Assembly: GCA_003244245.1 (NCBI GenBank)
Contig: QHBY01000094.1
Span: forward strand, 1 to 46,223
DNA from: Pseudonocardiales bacterium
GTDB taxonomy: Bacteria > Actinomycetota > Actinomycetes > Mycobacteriales > Pseudonocardiaceae
Direction: 5' to 3'
DNA length: 46,223 nucleotides
In this document: one piece after another, positions 9,268-18,205 of the stretch
Position numbering within the stretch: position 1 is the stretch's first letter
How the letters are laid out: each line of letters opens with the position of its first letter
Position numbers and translations under genes: made by a program
Notes under the pieces: generated by a model
Seen by the model: only the letters and a program-made list of their open reading frames with translations
Database searches by the model: none
What the model was told of the DNA's origin: nothing

Positions 9268-9303
9268 TCATCTGGGCGGTCATCTGGTCGGTCATCTGGT
9301 TGG
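9268..9303 (+). repeat. Three 12-bp tandem repeats before fabF
   Basis: TCATCTGGGCGG (9268-9279), TCATCTGGTCGG (9280-9291) and TCATCTGGTTGG (9292-9303) lie head to tail, with two degenerate TCATC units just upstream. The last copy merges into the G-rich ribosome site of fabF. The array fills most of the acpP-fabF spacer and may vary in copy number between strains. Confidence 0.8.
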
Positions 9304-9311
9304 GGGCGCTA

Positions 9312-10535
9312 GTGACGACTGATGTTGTCATCACTGGGCTTGGGGCGACCACCCCGCTCGGCGGGGATGTCGCATCGACGTGGGATGCCCTGCGCGCCGG
9401 AAAGAGCGGGGTCGTTGCTCTGACCGAAGACTGGGTTGATCGCTTCGACCTACCCGTGCGGATCGCCGCGAAGCTTGCGGTCGACCCGGCCGATTCGCTC
9501 CCGCGGGTGCAGGCCCGCCGTTGGGACCGTTGCGAGCAGGTGGCGGTGATCGCCGCGCGAGAAGCCTGGCGGCACGCCGGCGCACCGGAGGTTGAGCCGG
9601 AGCGGCTGGCTGTGGTGATCGGCACCGGCATCGGCGGCGCGTTGACCCTGCTCGGACAGGATGACCTCCTTGAGAACGAGGGCATGCGCAAGGTCTCGCC
9701 GCTGACGATCCCGATGCTGATGCCCAACGGCCCGGCCGCGCACGTCGGTCTCGACCTCGGCGCTCGTGGTGGGGTGCACGCACCGGTCGCCGCGTGTGCG
9801 TCCGGAGCGGAGGCGCTGGCCATCGCGTGGCGGATGCTGCGCGCCGGGGAGGTCGACGTCGTGGTGGCCGGCGGCGCCGAGGCGTGCATCATCCCCATCA
9901 CGCTGGCCGGGTTCGCCCAGATGCGGGCCATGAGCACCCGCAACGACGAGCCCGAACGAGCCTCCCGCCCGTTCGACATCGCGCGGGACGGGTTCGTGCT
10001 CGGCGAAGGCGCCGGGGTGATGGTGCTCGAGCGGGCGGAGTTCGCCGCGGCTCGGGGAGCCGCGCGGCACGGTCGGCTGGCTGGGGTGGGCACCAGCTCC
10101 GACGGCCACCACATCACCGCGCCCGAGCCGGAAGGCATCGGAGCCGGCCGGGCGATCTCGACCGCGCTGCGCACCGCAGGACTGGATAAATCTGACATCG
10201 GGCACGTCAATGCGCACGCCACCGCCACTCCGGTCGGCGATGTCGCGGAGGCGGCCGCGATCCGGACCGCGGTCGGCGACCACGCAGTCGTCACCGCGCC
10301 AAAGGGGGCCTTAGGCCACCTGCTCGGTGCCGCGGGCGCCGTCGAGGGCCTGGCATGCGTGCTGGCGCTGCGCGACGGTGTCGTTCCCCCGACCCTGAAC
10401 CTGGAGGACCTCGATCCGGGGGTACAGCTTGACGTCGTAACCGGATCGGCCCGCGAGGTGGAGTTGCACGCCGCCGTCAACGACTCGTTCGGATTCGGCG
10501 GGCACAACGTCGCGCTCGTCTTCACCTCAGCCTGA
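9312..10535 (+). CDS. fabF: 3-oxoacyl-ACP synthase II (KasA/FabF type)
   Basis: Condensing enzyme for chain elongation in FAS-II. It has 407 residues with catalytic Cys162 (VAACASGAEAL), His302 (VNAHATATPVGD) and His336 (KGALGHLLGAAG), plus the GFGG loop near the end. I chose GTG 9312 (MTTDVVITGLG) because GGGGG precedes it by about 5 nt; a TTG at 9300 would add four residues. Only one KAS is present here, unlike the kasA-kasB pair of mycobacteria. Confidence 0.95.
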   Translation: MTTDVVITGLGATTPLGGDVASTWDALRAGKSGVVALTEDWVDRFDLPVRIAAKLAVDPADSLPRVQARRWDRCEQVAVIAAREAWRHAGAPEVEPERLAVVIGTGIGGALTLLGQDDLLENEGMRKVSPLTIPMLMPNGPAAHVGLDLGARGGVHAPVAACASGAEALAIAWRMLRAGEVDVVVAGGAEACIIPITLAGFAQMRAMSTRNDEPERASRPFDIARDGFVLGEGAGVMVLERAEFAAARGAARHGRLAGVGTSSDGHHITAPEPEGIGAGRAISTALRTAGLDKSDIGHVNAHATATPVGDVAEAAAIRTAVGDHAVVTAPKGALGHLLGAAGAVEGLACVLALRDGVVPPTLNLEDLDPGVQLDVVTGSAREVELHAAVNDSFGFGGHNVALVFTSA

Positions 10536-10575
10536 CCGGCCGCAGGTAAGGCACTTGCTCTTGAGGAGATCACGG

Positions 10576-12066
10576 ATGACAGCTCTGGCTCATCGCGCCC
10601 GCACAGATGCCCAGCCAAGCAATGGTGCCCGGCCCACAGAGGACCGGTCCAGCAACGGCAAAGCAGCTGATCCGCGCGACCCGGAACTGCGCCTGACGTG
10701 CCTGTTCGACCCGGACACGCTGGTGTCGCTGCGCCCTCGCGACACCAGCGGAGCGTTCGCGGCCCGAGGCCGCATCGACGGGGCCAAGGTGATCGCCTAC
10801 TGCACCGACGCGACCAGGATGGGCGGTGCGATGGGCTCGGAGGGCTGCCGGCACATCGTGGAGGCCATCGACACCGCGGTCCGGGAGCGGACGCCGGTAA
10901 TCGGGTTGTGGCACTCCGGGGGGGCCCGGTTGGCCGAGGGTGTGGAAGCTCTCGACGCCGTCGGTCAAGTGTTCGCCGCCATGGTCCGCGCGTCCGGGCG
11001 GGTGCCACAGATCTCCGTAGTGCTCGGCGCCGCCGCGGGTGGGGCCGCTTACGGTCCGGCGCTCACCGACGTCGTGATCATGGCGCCAGAGGGGCGGGTG
11101 TTCGTCACCGGTCCGGACGTGGTCCGCAGCGTCACCGGCGAACAGATCGACATGGAGGCCCTGGGCGGTCCCAGCGCGCACGGCAAGAAATCCGGCGTAG
11201 CGCACATGGTCGCCGATTCCGAGCCCGACGCGTTGTTGCGGGCCCGTCATGTCGCCGGACTGTTCGCCCGCCCTGGGATGTTCGATCTGCACTCCATGGG
11301 CGAGGAGGTCGACCTCTCGGAGTATCTGCCGGCACAGCGCCAACGCGCCTACGACGTTCACCCATTGCTGTACGCCATGCTTGACGATCCCGACCAGCCC
11401 GGTTCGGCTAGTGGGTTCGCTGAGATGCAGCCCAAATGGGCGCCCAACATCGTGGTGGGACTGGGCAGGTTCGCCGGGCGAACCATCGGAGTGATCGCGA
11501 ATAACCCGCTGCGGCTCGGGGGTTGTCTGGACTCGGCGTCGGCGGACAAGGCATCGCGGTTCGTCCGGATGTGCGACGCGTTCGGAGTGCCCATGCTCGT
11601 CCTGGTCGACGTGCCCGGATATCTGCCCGGCGTCGGCCAGGAATGGGACGGCGTAGTGCGCCGTGGTGCCAAGCTGGTGCACGCCTTCGCCGAAGCGGCC
11701 GTGCCCCGGGTCACTCTGGTCACTCGTAAGGCCTTCGGCGGTGCTTACATCGCCATGAACTCCCGGTCGCTCGGTGCTACCCAGGTATTCGCGTGGCCCG
11801 ACGCCGAGATGGCCGTGATGGGTGCCAAGGCCGCAGTGGGCATCCTGCACCGCAAGGCATTGGCCGCTGCGGCGGAGGAGGAGCGGGAAGCGTTGTACGC
11901 CAAACTTGCTGAGCACCACGAGCAGATCGCCGGTGGGGTGGACCGCGCCGTGGCGATCGGAGTGGTGGACGAGGTGATCAAGCCGACGCAGACCCGGCGA
12001 CGCCTGGCCGAAGCGCTGGCCGCAGCACCAGCCGGCCGCGGCGCACACGGCAACATCCCGTTGTAG
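10576..12066 (+). CDS. accD6: Acyl-CoA carboxylase beta subunit (AccD6-like)
   Basis: Carboxyltransferase subunit expected to make malonyl-CoA with a biotinylated AccA, supplying FabD. The 496-residue protein has the N-terminal crotonase half with GAAAGGAAYGPAL and the C-terminal half with RLGGCLDSASADKASRFVR and AFGGAYIAM, both oxyanion-type glycine motifs. The ATG at 10576 has GAGGAG 6 nt upstream; the first 35 residues are low-complexity. Being last in the FAS-II operon matches mycobacterial accD6. It ends tail-to-tail with the next gene 13 bp away. Confidence 0.92.
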   Translation: MTALAHRARTDAQPSNGARPTEDRSSNGKAADPRDPELRLTCLFDPDTLVSLRPRDTSGAFAARGRIDGAKVIAYCTDATRMGGAMGSEGCRHIVEAIDTAVRERTPVIGLWHSGGARLAEGVEALDAVGQVFAAMVRASGRVPQISVVLGAAAGGAAYGPALTDVVIMAPEGRVFVTGPDVVRSVTGEQIDMEALGGPSAHGKKSGVAHMVADSEPDALLRARHVAGLFARPGMFDLHSMGEEVDLSEYLPAQRQRAYDVHPLLYAMLDDPDQPGSASGFAEMQPKWAPNIVVGLGRFAGRTIGVIANNPLRLGGCLDSASADKASRFVRMCDAFGVPMLVLVDVPGYLPGVGQEWDGVVRRGAKLVHAFAEAAVPRVTLVTRKAFGGAYIAMNSRSLGATQVFAWPDAEMAVMGAKAAVGILHRKALAAAAEEEREALYAKLAEHHEQIAGGVDRAVAIGVVDEVIKPTQTRRRLAEALAAAPAGRGAHGNIPL

Positions 12067-12079
12067 TTGGTGGCCAAGC

Positions 12080-12667
12080 TCAGCAGGGTGCCCGCAGGTT
12101 CGCGCTCGGCGCGGTGGGACCCATCCGTAACTGGTCCCCCTCACCGATCAGCGGGTAGGAGACCCACCAGCGCAGGCATCTCACCTGCACCTCTGGTGGT
12201 GCGTCGGCGGGGTTCTGCAGGCTGGTGAACGACGCCAGCGCGACAAGCCCACCCCCGGGTCGGGCCTCCAGCCGGTGCACCACGATGGTGCCGTCCAGGG
12301 TGGAGCGATACTGACCGTGCCAGGCACTCTCCCCGATATCCCGCGCCCACTGCGGGATGACCGCGCTGCGCCAAAGCGGGTAGTCGCCTGCGTTGATGGC
12401 GTCGAAATACTTTTGCAACACCTTCCGGATCCGGTCTGCATCCGGATGCACTGCGGCATCCTCAGCGAGCACGACGGTGGCCGGCCCGGGCTCCGGCCCT
12501 TTCGGCGCCGCCCTGGTGCCGATCGAGCCCCCGCTCGATGCGATGCCGTTCGGTGCAGCGGCCGGTACCAGGTCCCGCAGAACCATTCCGACACCCACAG
12601 CACCGGACAGCACGACGATCACCAACCCGAGGAGGATCCAGCCGCGTCGGGCGACGTGTAGCGCCAC
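12080..12667 (-). CDS. Membrane-anchored protein of unknown function
   Basis: A 195-residue protein with one N-terminal transmembrane segment (about residues 10-32, WILLGLVIVVLSGAVGVGMV) followed by a Pro/Ala/Gly-rich linker and an exported domain. The part from DADRIRKVLQKYFDAINAGDY to the end resembles an NTF2-like/Mce-associated fold by its pattern, but this is only a guess. The GTG at 12667 is used as start. It stands alone between accD6 and DUF3145. Confidence 0.7.
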   Translation of the reverse strand: MALHVARRGWILLGLVIVVLSGAVGVGMVLRDLVPAAAPNGIASSGGSIGTRAAPKGPEPGPATVVLAEDAAVHPDADRIRKVLQKYFDAINAGDYPLWRSAVIPQWARDIGESAWHGQYRSTLDGTIVVHRLEARPGGGLVALASFTSLQNPADAPPEVQVRCLRWWVSYPLIGEGDQLRMGPTAPSANLRAPC

Positions 12668-12705
12668 TCGGGCAGCCTACGCGTGCAGCGTCAATGGATC
12701 GGCCT

Positions 12706-13197
12706 TCAGCCCACGCGATGCAGCCAGGTGACCGGAGCGCCGTCGGCGGCACGGCGGAAGGGTTCCAGCGCGTCGTCCCAGGTTGCGCCGAGGAGCTGAT
12801 CAAGCTGGTGGGCGAAGGATTCCGCATCCCGAGCCGTGGCGGCCAAGGCGCGCAGTTGATCCTCGCCCACCACGATGTCGCCGTTGGCGCTGGTGCGGGC
12901 TCGCCACAACCCGAGCCCAGGTACGAAACTGAACCGTTCCCCATCCACCCCGGGGCTGGGTTCCTCGGTGACCTCGAAGCGCAGCATCGGCCAGGCCCGC
13001 AGCGCGGTGGCCACCGCAGCTGCGGTGCCCGGCTCGCCGGACCACTCGCATTCGGCGCGCAACTGGCCTGGAGCCGCGGCCTGCGCGGTCCACTGTAGGT
13101 CCGCCCTGGTCTGCAGGGCGCCCCCTATAGCCCACTCGACGTGCGGACATACCGCAGACGGCGACGAGTGGACGTAGATCGTGCCACTGGTGCTCAT
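12706..13197 (-). CDS. DUF3145 family protein
   Basis: A 163-residue soluble protein with the family's highly conserved opening GTIYVHSSPSAVCPHVEWAI and WTAQAAAPGQLRAE, found across Actinobacteria. Function is unknown. The ATG at 13197 follows GGAGG with good spacing. The upstream region to the subtilase stop (13198-13364) carries an 18-bp palindrome and the promoter of this gene. Confidence 0.88.
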   Translation of the reverse strand: MSTSGTIYVHSSPSAVCPHVEWAIGGALQTRADLQWTAQAAAPGQLRAECEWSGEPGTAAAVATALRAWPMLRFEVTEEPSPGVDGERFSFVPGLGLWRARTSANGDIVVGEDQLRALAATARDAESFAHQLDQLLGATWDDALEPFRRAADGAPVTWLHRVG

Positions 13198-13284
13198 GTG
13201 GTACCTCCACTGATCGACGAGGAGCGTCTTCCCCTACGTCCTCGAGATCAACTGGATGCACCGTTACTCATTGTGCCCCGATGA

Positions 13285-13302
13285 CCGCTGGCGCGCCAGC
13301 GG
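13285..13302. terminator. Perfect 18-bp palindrome, possible terminator
   Basis: CCGCTGGCGCGCCAGCGG is fully self-complementary and lies about 60 nt past the stop of the minus-strand subtilase and about 90 nt upstream of the DUF3145 start. There is no T-tract, as is common in actinomycetes, so a factor-dependent or weak intrinsic terminator is plausible; a dimeric repressor site is the alternative. Confidence 0.35.
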
Positions 13303-13364
13303 GCCGGTGTGTGTCGCGCTGGAAAAAGACCAGAGAGCGTCCCGGTTTACCTGCCTCCGTGTGT

Positions 13365-14858
13365 TCAGTGTTCGCGAGCACCCAGTGCTTTTGCGGCGGC
13401 CAGGGTGTCGACCAACCCGGTGCCCTTGTCAAACGATGTTTGATACCTCCCCACCTGCTGGTAAGGCGCGCCGTTGGAGTATCGCAATGCAGTCGACTTC
13501 AGCACTTGCTCAACCCCGGCAGGGGTAGCGGTAGGGTCAGCCTGGAAGAGCAATGCCACGATTCCGACGATCTGCGGTGCAGCCATGGACGTGCCGCTGA
13601 GCACGTTGTAACTACCCACATCGAGAATTCCGGGGCCGCTCTGCGGCTTGAGGCCGGTGGAACAGATCGTCAAGTAGACGCGGCAGGCACCGAGGATGTT
13701 CTGCCCCGGTGCGGAGATGTCCGGCCAGGTCGAAGGGTTGTTCTTCACGCCGCGTGAGGAGAAGGTGGAAATCGGACCGTTGCGGGTTCCGTTGCCTTGG
13801 TCGTTGTAGGACGCCACCGAGATGATGCCGCCGGTCGGATCCTGAGCCGGCGGATTAGTGAGGCTCTTCGAACCATCGCCGCCGTCATTGCCCGCGGCCC
13901 ACACCATCACCACGCCCTCCTTGACGAGCTGGCGTTGCAGTTTGACGGTCGCCGAATTCGGATCGAACGTGCCTCCGCCCTGCGGGCCATAAGAGTTGTT
14001 GACCACCCTGATCGGCGGGCATTGCGAGGGCGACACTGCTTCCCCGCATGGGTGGGCGTGGTGCTCCAGCACCCAGTTCAGCGACGAATCCGCACTGAGA
14101 ATCACCACGGCAGCGCCGGTGGACAACGAGACGATCTTGGCGCCGGGCGCGGCACCGGACACCGTCGTGCCGTCGCTGAGGGTGACGCTTCGACCCGCGG
14201 CGATGCTGGACACGTGGCTACCGTGGCCACCGAGAGACAGGGTGTCGGTGTCGATCCCGGTGGGCACGTCCTGGATGCAACTGGTATCGGAGTTGGACTC
14301 GTCCAGGCACACGCTCTTCAACGCGCGCACGACCTTGCCGCCGGCGAACGCGGGATGCGTGGGGTCGATCCCCGAATCGATCACCGCAATGCTGATTCCG
14401 GTACCGTCCAACGCCGCGCCGTTCGCCCCGAACAGGGTCTGCCTGGCTTCCAGCCCACGGGTCGCCACCAACGAGGTGGAGCGGGTGGTGACCTGCGGTG
14501 GAGCCGCGGGTGCAGCGTGTACAGCGATGGGCTGCTCACCCTCGAGGTAGGTCACGCCGGGTTGGGTACGCGTGGCTTCGACCTGTTGTCTGGTCCCTTG
14601 CGCGACCACCACCCCGATCTTGCGGAACGTAGTGACCCGCTGCATTCCGGTGACAGCGACTGCCCGCTCGGCGTCCGCAAGCGTCGCACCATGCACCATC
14701 ACCGGTATTGCGCCGGAGGTCGCCGACAGCAGCTGCCCGGCCAGCGACGCCGACAGCGGGACGGGCGCCGGTTCCGCACTCGCCGGCATGGCAGCCAGCG
14801 TGCCTCCAGCGATCAGCCCGCTGACCAGCAGACCGGTCAGCAAACCCCGTCGACTCAT
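13365..14858 (-). CDS. Secreted subtilisin-like serine protease (S8)
   Basis: A 497-residue exported endopeptidase. A signal peptide (MSRRGLLTGLL to ASA, cleavage near 28/29) is followed by an inhibitor-I9-like propeptide (to about 115) and the peptidase domain with Asp161 (AVIDSGID), His212 (GGHGSHVSS), oxyanion Asn324 (AAGND) and nucleophile Ser424 (SGTSMAAPQ). The ATG at 14858 has GGGAGG upstream. Cysteines at 184, 194, 271 and 280 may form disulphides. The promoter side carries a GTG/CAC-rich repeat array, and a related string overlaps the 3' end of the gene. Confidence 0.93.
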   Translation of the reverse strand: MSRRGLLTGLLVSGLIAGGTLAAMPASAEPAPVPLSASLAGQLLSATSGAIPVMVHGATLADAERAVAVTGMQRVTTFRKIGVVVAQGTRQQVEATRTQPGVTYLEGEQPIAVHAAPAAPPQVTTRSTSLVATRGLEARQTLFGANGAALDGTGISIAVIDSGIDPTHPAFAGGKVVRALKSVCLDESNSDTSCIQDVPTGIDTDTLSLGGHGSHVSSIAAGRSVTLSDGTTVSGAAPGAKIVSLSTGAAVVILSADSSLNWVLEHHAHPCGEAVSPSQCPPIRVVNNSYGPQGGGTFDPNSATVKLQRQLVKEGVVMVWAAGNDGGDGSKSLTNPPAQDPTGGIISVASYNDQGNGTRNGPISTFSSRGVKNNPSTWPDISAPGQNILGACRVYLTICSTGLKPQSGPGILDVGSYNVLSGTSMAAPQIVGIVALLFQADPTATPAGVEQVLKSTALRYSNGAPYQQVGRYQTSFDKGTGLVDTLAAAKALGAREH

Positions 14859-14891
14859 GAGCCCTCCCTTGTCTGGCGCGTTCGAGACGCA

Positions 14892-14938
14892 CTGTGCGCG
14901 CGAGCACCTGTGCGCGCGAACACTGTGTGAGTGAACAC
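14892..14938. repeat. 16-bp direct repeats in the subtilase promoter region
   Basis: CTGTGCGCGCGAGCAC (14892-14907) is followed directly by CTGTGCGCGCGAACAC (14908-14923), and a weaker third unit TGTGTGAGTGAACAC covers 14924-14938. They lie 34-80 nt upstream of the subtilase ATG, where an operator or the core promoter would be. The rest of 14859-15111 shows nothing else I can name. Confidence 0.65.
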
Positions 14939-15111
14939 GTAGCGCGCACAACCGTCAACGCTACGCAATCAAAATGCCCCGACGCGCCTGATCGGCCTGC
15001 TATGAACCAGACGCTTGTGCGACGGTTGGGTTGCGCCCAGCTCGGATCGCGCCCGGACGTGCGCCGGGTAGGAGGATTAGTCAGTGCGCGGCGACCGAAC
15101 AGCCGTCACCG

Positions 15112-17244
15112 TCATAGTGCTTCCCGGTCGAACAGCGGGTTTGCGCCCCGGAGCAACGCATCAATGTGCTCAGGAGCGCTCGGTAGGCCGAACCATGCCC
15201 CCTGGCCGGTGTCACACCCCAGCGCCTGGAAACGCTCACACTGGGCGAGGGTTTCAACACCCTCCGCGGTTACGGTCAGGTCCAGCGCGTGCGCCAGATC
15301 CACCAGTGCCCGCACGATTCGCTGGTCCACGGTGTCGCAGGGAGATTGCAGTCCAGCCGCGAACGAACCCGCCAGCTTGAGCTCACGCAGGGGTAGCCGG
15401 CGCAGGTCTGGAAGGTTCCAATATCCGTCGCCGAAGTCATCGAGGGCGATACGCACTCCCATGCCGTGGAGCTTCGTCAGCACCGTGAGCGGGCCCGGGT
15501 CGTCGCCCATCAAGGACTGTTCAGTCAGCTCGAGCTGCAGGCAGGACGGCTCGAGCTCGTTGTCGGCGAGGACCTTCGTGACGTCGGCGACCAGGCTGGG
15601 CTCGTGCAGCTGCCGTGGCGCGAGGTTGACGCTGACCAACGGCGCGGCATCACCGAACGCGTTGCGCCAGACTCTGGCCTGCTCACACGCCCGGGCCAGA
15701 ACCCAGTGCCCGAGCTGCACGATCGCCCCGGACTCCTCGGCGAGGCCGATGAACCGTTCGGGCCCGAGCACGCCGAGAGTCGGGTGTCGCCAGCGCACCA
15801 GCGCCTCGACCCCGCGTAGCGCGCCCTCCACCAGATCGACCAGCGGCTGGTACACAACGAAGAACTCACCGCGGTCCACCGCGGCCAGCATCGTCGCGGA
15901 CAGCGTGAAACTCGCCACTTCGCTATCGCTGCGGTTCTGATCGAACATCGCGTAGCGCGCCCTGCCATCTGCCTTCGCCTGGTACATGGTGATGTCAGCA
16001 GCCTGTATGAGATCGGCCGGATTCGTGTCGGCCACCGGTCGCTCGACGACGCCGATGCTCGTCCGCACAGTCAACTCGTGCCTGCCGACTTGAACCGGCT
16101 CGGCCAGGGCGGAAAGGACCTCATCGGCCAGCGCGGCCATGTCCGCCTCGCCGGCGGTGTCCTCTACGATGATCACGAATTCATCGCCGCCCATCCGGGC
16201 TACCAGCTGTCCCGGACCGCAGCAGCCGGTCAACCGGGACGCGACGGTTATCAGCAACTGATCGCCGACGTCGTGACCCAGGCTGTCATTGACCACCTTG
16301 AACCCGTCGAGGTCCAGGAAACACAACCCGACGCGGCGCTGGCTCTCCGACCCGGCGAATATCCGCTCCAGCCGTTCGGTGACCATCTGCCGGTTGGCCA
16401 ACGCTGTCAGCGGATCGTGGTAAGCCTGGTACTGCAATTTAGCCTGCAGGCGACGCCGCTCGGATATGTCCTCCAGCATGGCCACCTGATAGGCGGGCTC
16501 GCCGGCCTCGTCGCGCACCAGCGACACCGTCACGTGGGTCCAGATCTCATCGCCGTCGGAACGGAAGAACGGCTTCTCCAGACGGAGGTGATCCCGCTCC
16601 CCACGGATCAGCTCCTCGTGGGCTTCCCATACGCTGGGGGGGTCGTCCGGGTGGACGGCGATCGCGCGGACGTTGAGCTTGATGAGCTCCTCGACGGTGT
16701 AGCCGAACATCTCCAGCATTGCCGGATTGGCGTCGGTGATGTTGCCGTCCAGGTCACCGATCCCAATCCCGATCGCCGCCCCGGTGAACATTGCGCGGAA
16801 TTTCGCCTCGCTGGCCGCGAGTGCCTGTTCGGCCTGACGTCGCGCCCGCAGCCCAGCGCGATAGATCGCGTCCTGCTCGTCAAGGCTGCGCTCTCGTAAC
16901 GCACCGGCGTAGCCGGCGGCCATGCTGCCCACCAACTGGGCAACCCGACCAGCGACCTCGACGCCCGGCAGGCCTGAGCCCAGCACACCCGGCAACTCTT
17001 CGGCGATCAGCGCAAGGGTCTCTCTGAGCGTCTCGATGCCGGTGAAATGCGCCGCGACCATGTCGACGCCGACCTGGTGCCCGACCGTCGGGTCGAACTC
17101 GACAGCCAGGGCAGCATCGACCAATTGGTGGGTGAGCCCGACGAGGTGCCTGGTCAGTACGCGGCGTCCCATCGACACGTAGCTCGTGCCGATGATGGCC
17201 TCGGCCCAACGTCCGGCGAACGCCTCGTGGTCCGCGTGCGTCAT
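15112..17244 (-). CDS. PAS-GGDEF-EAL cyclic-di-GMP turnover protein
   Basis: A 710-residue cytosolic signalling protein: an N-terminal helical sensor-like region (1-140), a PAS domain with PAC tail (about 145-265), a GGDEF domain with intact GGDEF at 352-356 and an EAL domain with EAL at 480-482. EAL residues Asn540, Glu572, Asp602-Asp603, Lys623, Glu661 and Gln681 are in place, but the usual Asp of LKID is Ala625 (LKLAG), and the GGDEF lacks an obvious RxxD inhibitory site. It may therefore be mainly a cyclase, or a bifunctional enzyme with altered hydrolysis. Its ATG overlaps the stop of the upstream methyltransferase by 4 nt. Confidence 0.92.
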   Translation of the reverse strand: MTHADHEAFAGRWAEAIIGTSYVSMGRRVLTRHLVGLTHQLVDAALAVEFDPTVGHQVGVDMVAAHFTGIETLRETLALIAEELPGVLGSGLPGVEVAGRVAQLVGSMAAGYAGALRERSLDEQDAIYRAGLRARRQAEQALAASEAKFRAMFTGAAIGIGIGDLDGNITDANPAMLEMFGYTVEELIKLNVRAIAVHPDDPPSVWEAHEELIRGERDHLRLEKPFFRSDGDEIWTHVTVSLVRDEAGEPAYQVAMLEDISERRRLQAKLQYQAYHDPLTALANRQMVTERLERIFAGSESQRRVGLCFLDLDGFKVVNDSLGHDVGDQLLITVASRLTGCCGPGQLVARMGGDEFVIIVEDTAGEADMAALADEVLSALAEPVQVGRHELTVRTSIGVVERPVADTNPADLIQAADITMYQAKADGRARYAMFDQNRSDSEVASFTLSATMLAAVDRGEFFVVYQPLVDLVEGALRGVEALVRWRHPTLGVLGPERFIGLAEESGAIVQLGHWVLARACEQARVWRNAFGDAAPLVSVNLAPRQLHEPSLVADVTKVLADNELEPSCLQLELTEQSLMGDDPGPLTVLTKLHGMGVRIALDDFGDGYWNLPDLRRLPLRELKLAGSFAAGLQSPCDTVDQRIVRALVDLAHALDLTVTAEGVETLAQCERFQALGCDTGQGAWFGLPSAPEHIDALLRGANPLFDREAL

Positions 17245-18047
17245 TCCCGCCGGCCCACTGCCGCGTACATGCTGAACCGCTCGGGATGGTCATCGACGTC
17301 AGCTGACGAGTCCGGACGCCACAGCGGCAGGAATACCACTCCCGGGGGTACCAGGCCGAACCCGTCGAACAACGCCTCCAGCTCCAGTGAAGAACGCATC
17401 GTCAACTGGGTAGCGGTACGCCGGTAGAGCTCGGTGAACGGTTCTACCAGATCGGGCCGCCCCACATGGGTGGCGTGTGAGATGGCGAGGTAGCTTCCCG
17501 GCGCCATCATCTCGCGGTACCGAGCGACGATGCTCGTCGCGTCCGCCTCATCCGGGACGAAGTGCAGTATCGACACTATGAGCACGCCGATCGGCTTGGT
17601 GGGATCGATCAGCCGCCGGGTCCGCGGGTCATCGAGAATCGCCACCACGTCACGCATGTCTGCCTGGACGATGTCCGCGCGCTGATCTCCGGCCAGAATG
17701 GCGCGGCTGTGCGCAGCAGCTACCGGATCGTTGTCCACGTACATCACTCGGGCCTCAGGCGAGGCGATCTGGGCGACCTCGTGCACGTTGCCCTCGGTGG
17801 GGATCCCAGAGCCGATATCGAGGAATTGGGTGATGCCCTGACTGACCATATACCGCACCGAGCGGCGCAGGAAGGCCCGGTTGGCCTGCATGACCAACGG
17901 CATTTCGGGCCACAGCTCGATCGCCCGACGGGCCAGCTGCCGATCCACGGCGAAATTGTGCGAGCCGCCGAGGTAGTAGTCGTACACTCGGGCCACGCTG
18001 GCATGCTCAATGTCAACGTCGTCGGACGCCCAGCTGGGCGGTTCCAT
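17241..18047 (-). CDS. SAM-dependent methyltransferase of the DUF574/PF04672 family
   Basis: A 268-residue Rossmann-fold protein with the family hallmarks ARVYDYYLGGSHNFAVDR, FLDIGSGIPTEGNVHEVAQ (SAM-binding) and VMYVDNDPVAAAHS. This family is greatly expanded in Streptomyces and Pseudonocardiales and has no settled substrate. The ATG at 18047 follows AGGAGG. It is first in a two-gene operon with the GGDEF/EAL protein, joined by an ATGA overlap, so the pair is made together. Confidence 0.9.
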   Translation of the reverse strand: MEPPSWASDDVDIEHASVARVYDYYLGGSHNFAVDRQLARRAIELWPEMPLVMQANRAFLRRSVRYMVSQGITQFLDIGSGIPTEGNVHEVAQIASPEARVMYVDNDPVAAAHSRAILAGDQRADIVQADMRDVVAILDDPRTRRLIDPTKPIGVLIVSILHFVPDEADATSIVARYREMMAPGSYLAISHATHVGRPDLVEPFTELYRRTATQLTMRSSLELEALFDGFGLVPPGVVFLPLWRPDSSADVDDHPERFSMYAAVGRRE

Positions 18048-18205
18048 CGGGTCACCCTCCTGCCGGTGCCGACGACTTGGAAGCCGTCACCGCTACCGAC
18101 CGCAGACACAAATTTACCCTGCGAGATCTCAATAATAGACAGGAAACACCTCATGCAAGGCCGCAGCCGAGGGCCGTCGGCCGTTTCCTTGATACTGGCT
18201 CCGTG

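Noticed and set aside
9254-12144. Long minus-strand frames (584 and 524 codons) opposite fabF and accD6
   Set aside because: Composition is Arg/Ser/Pro-rich and without domains; both strands are open only because of third-position GC.
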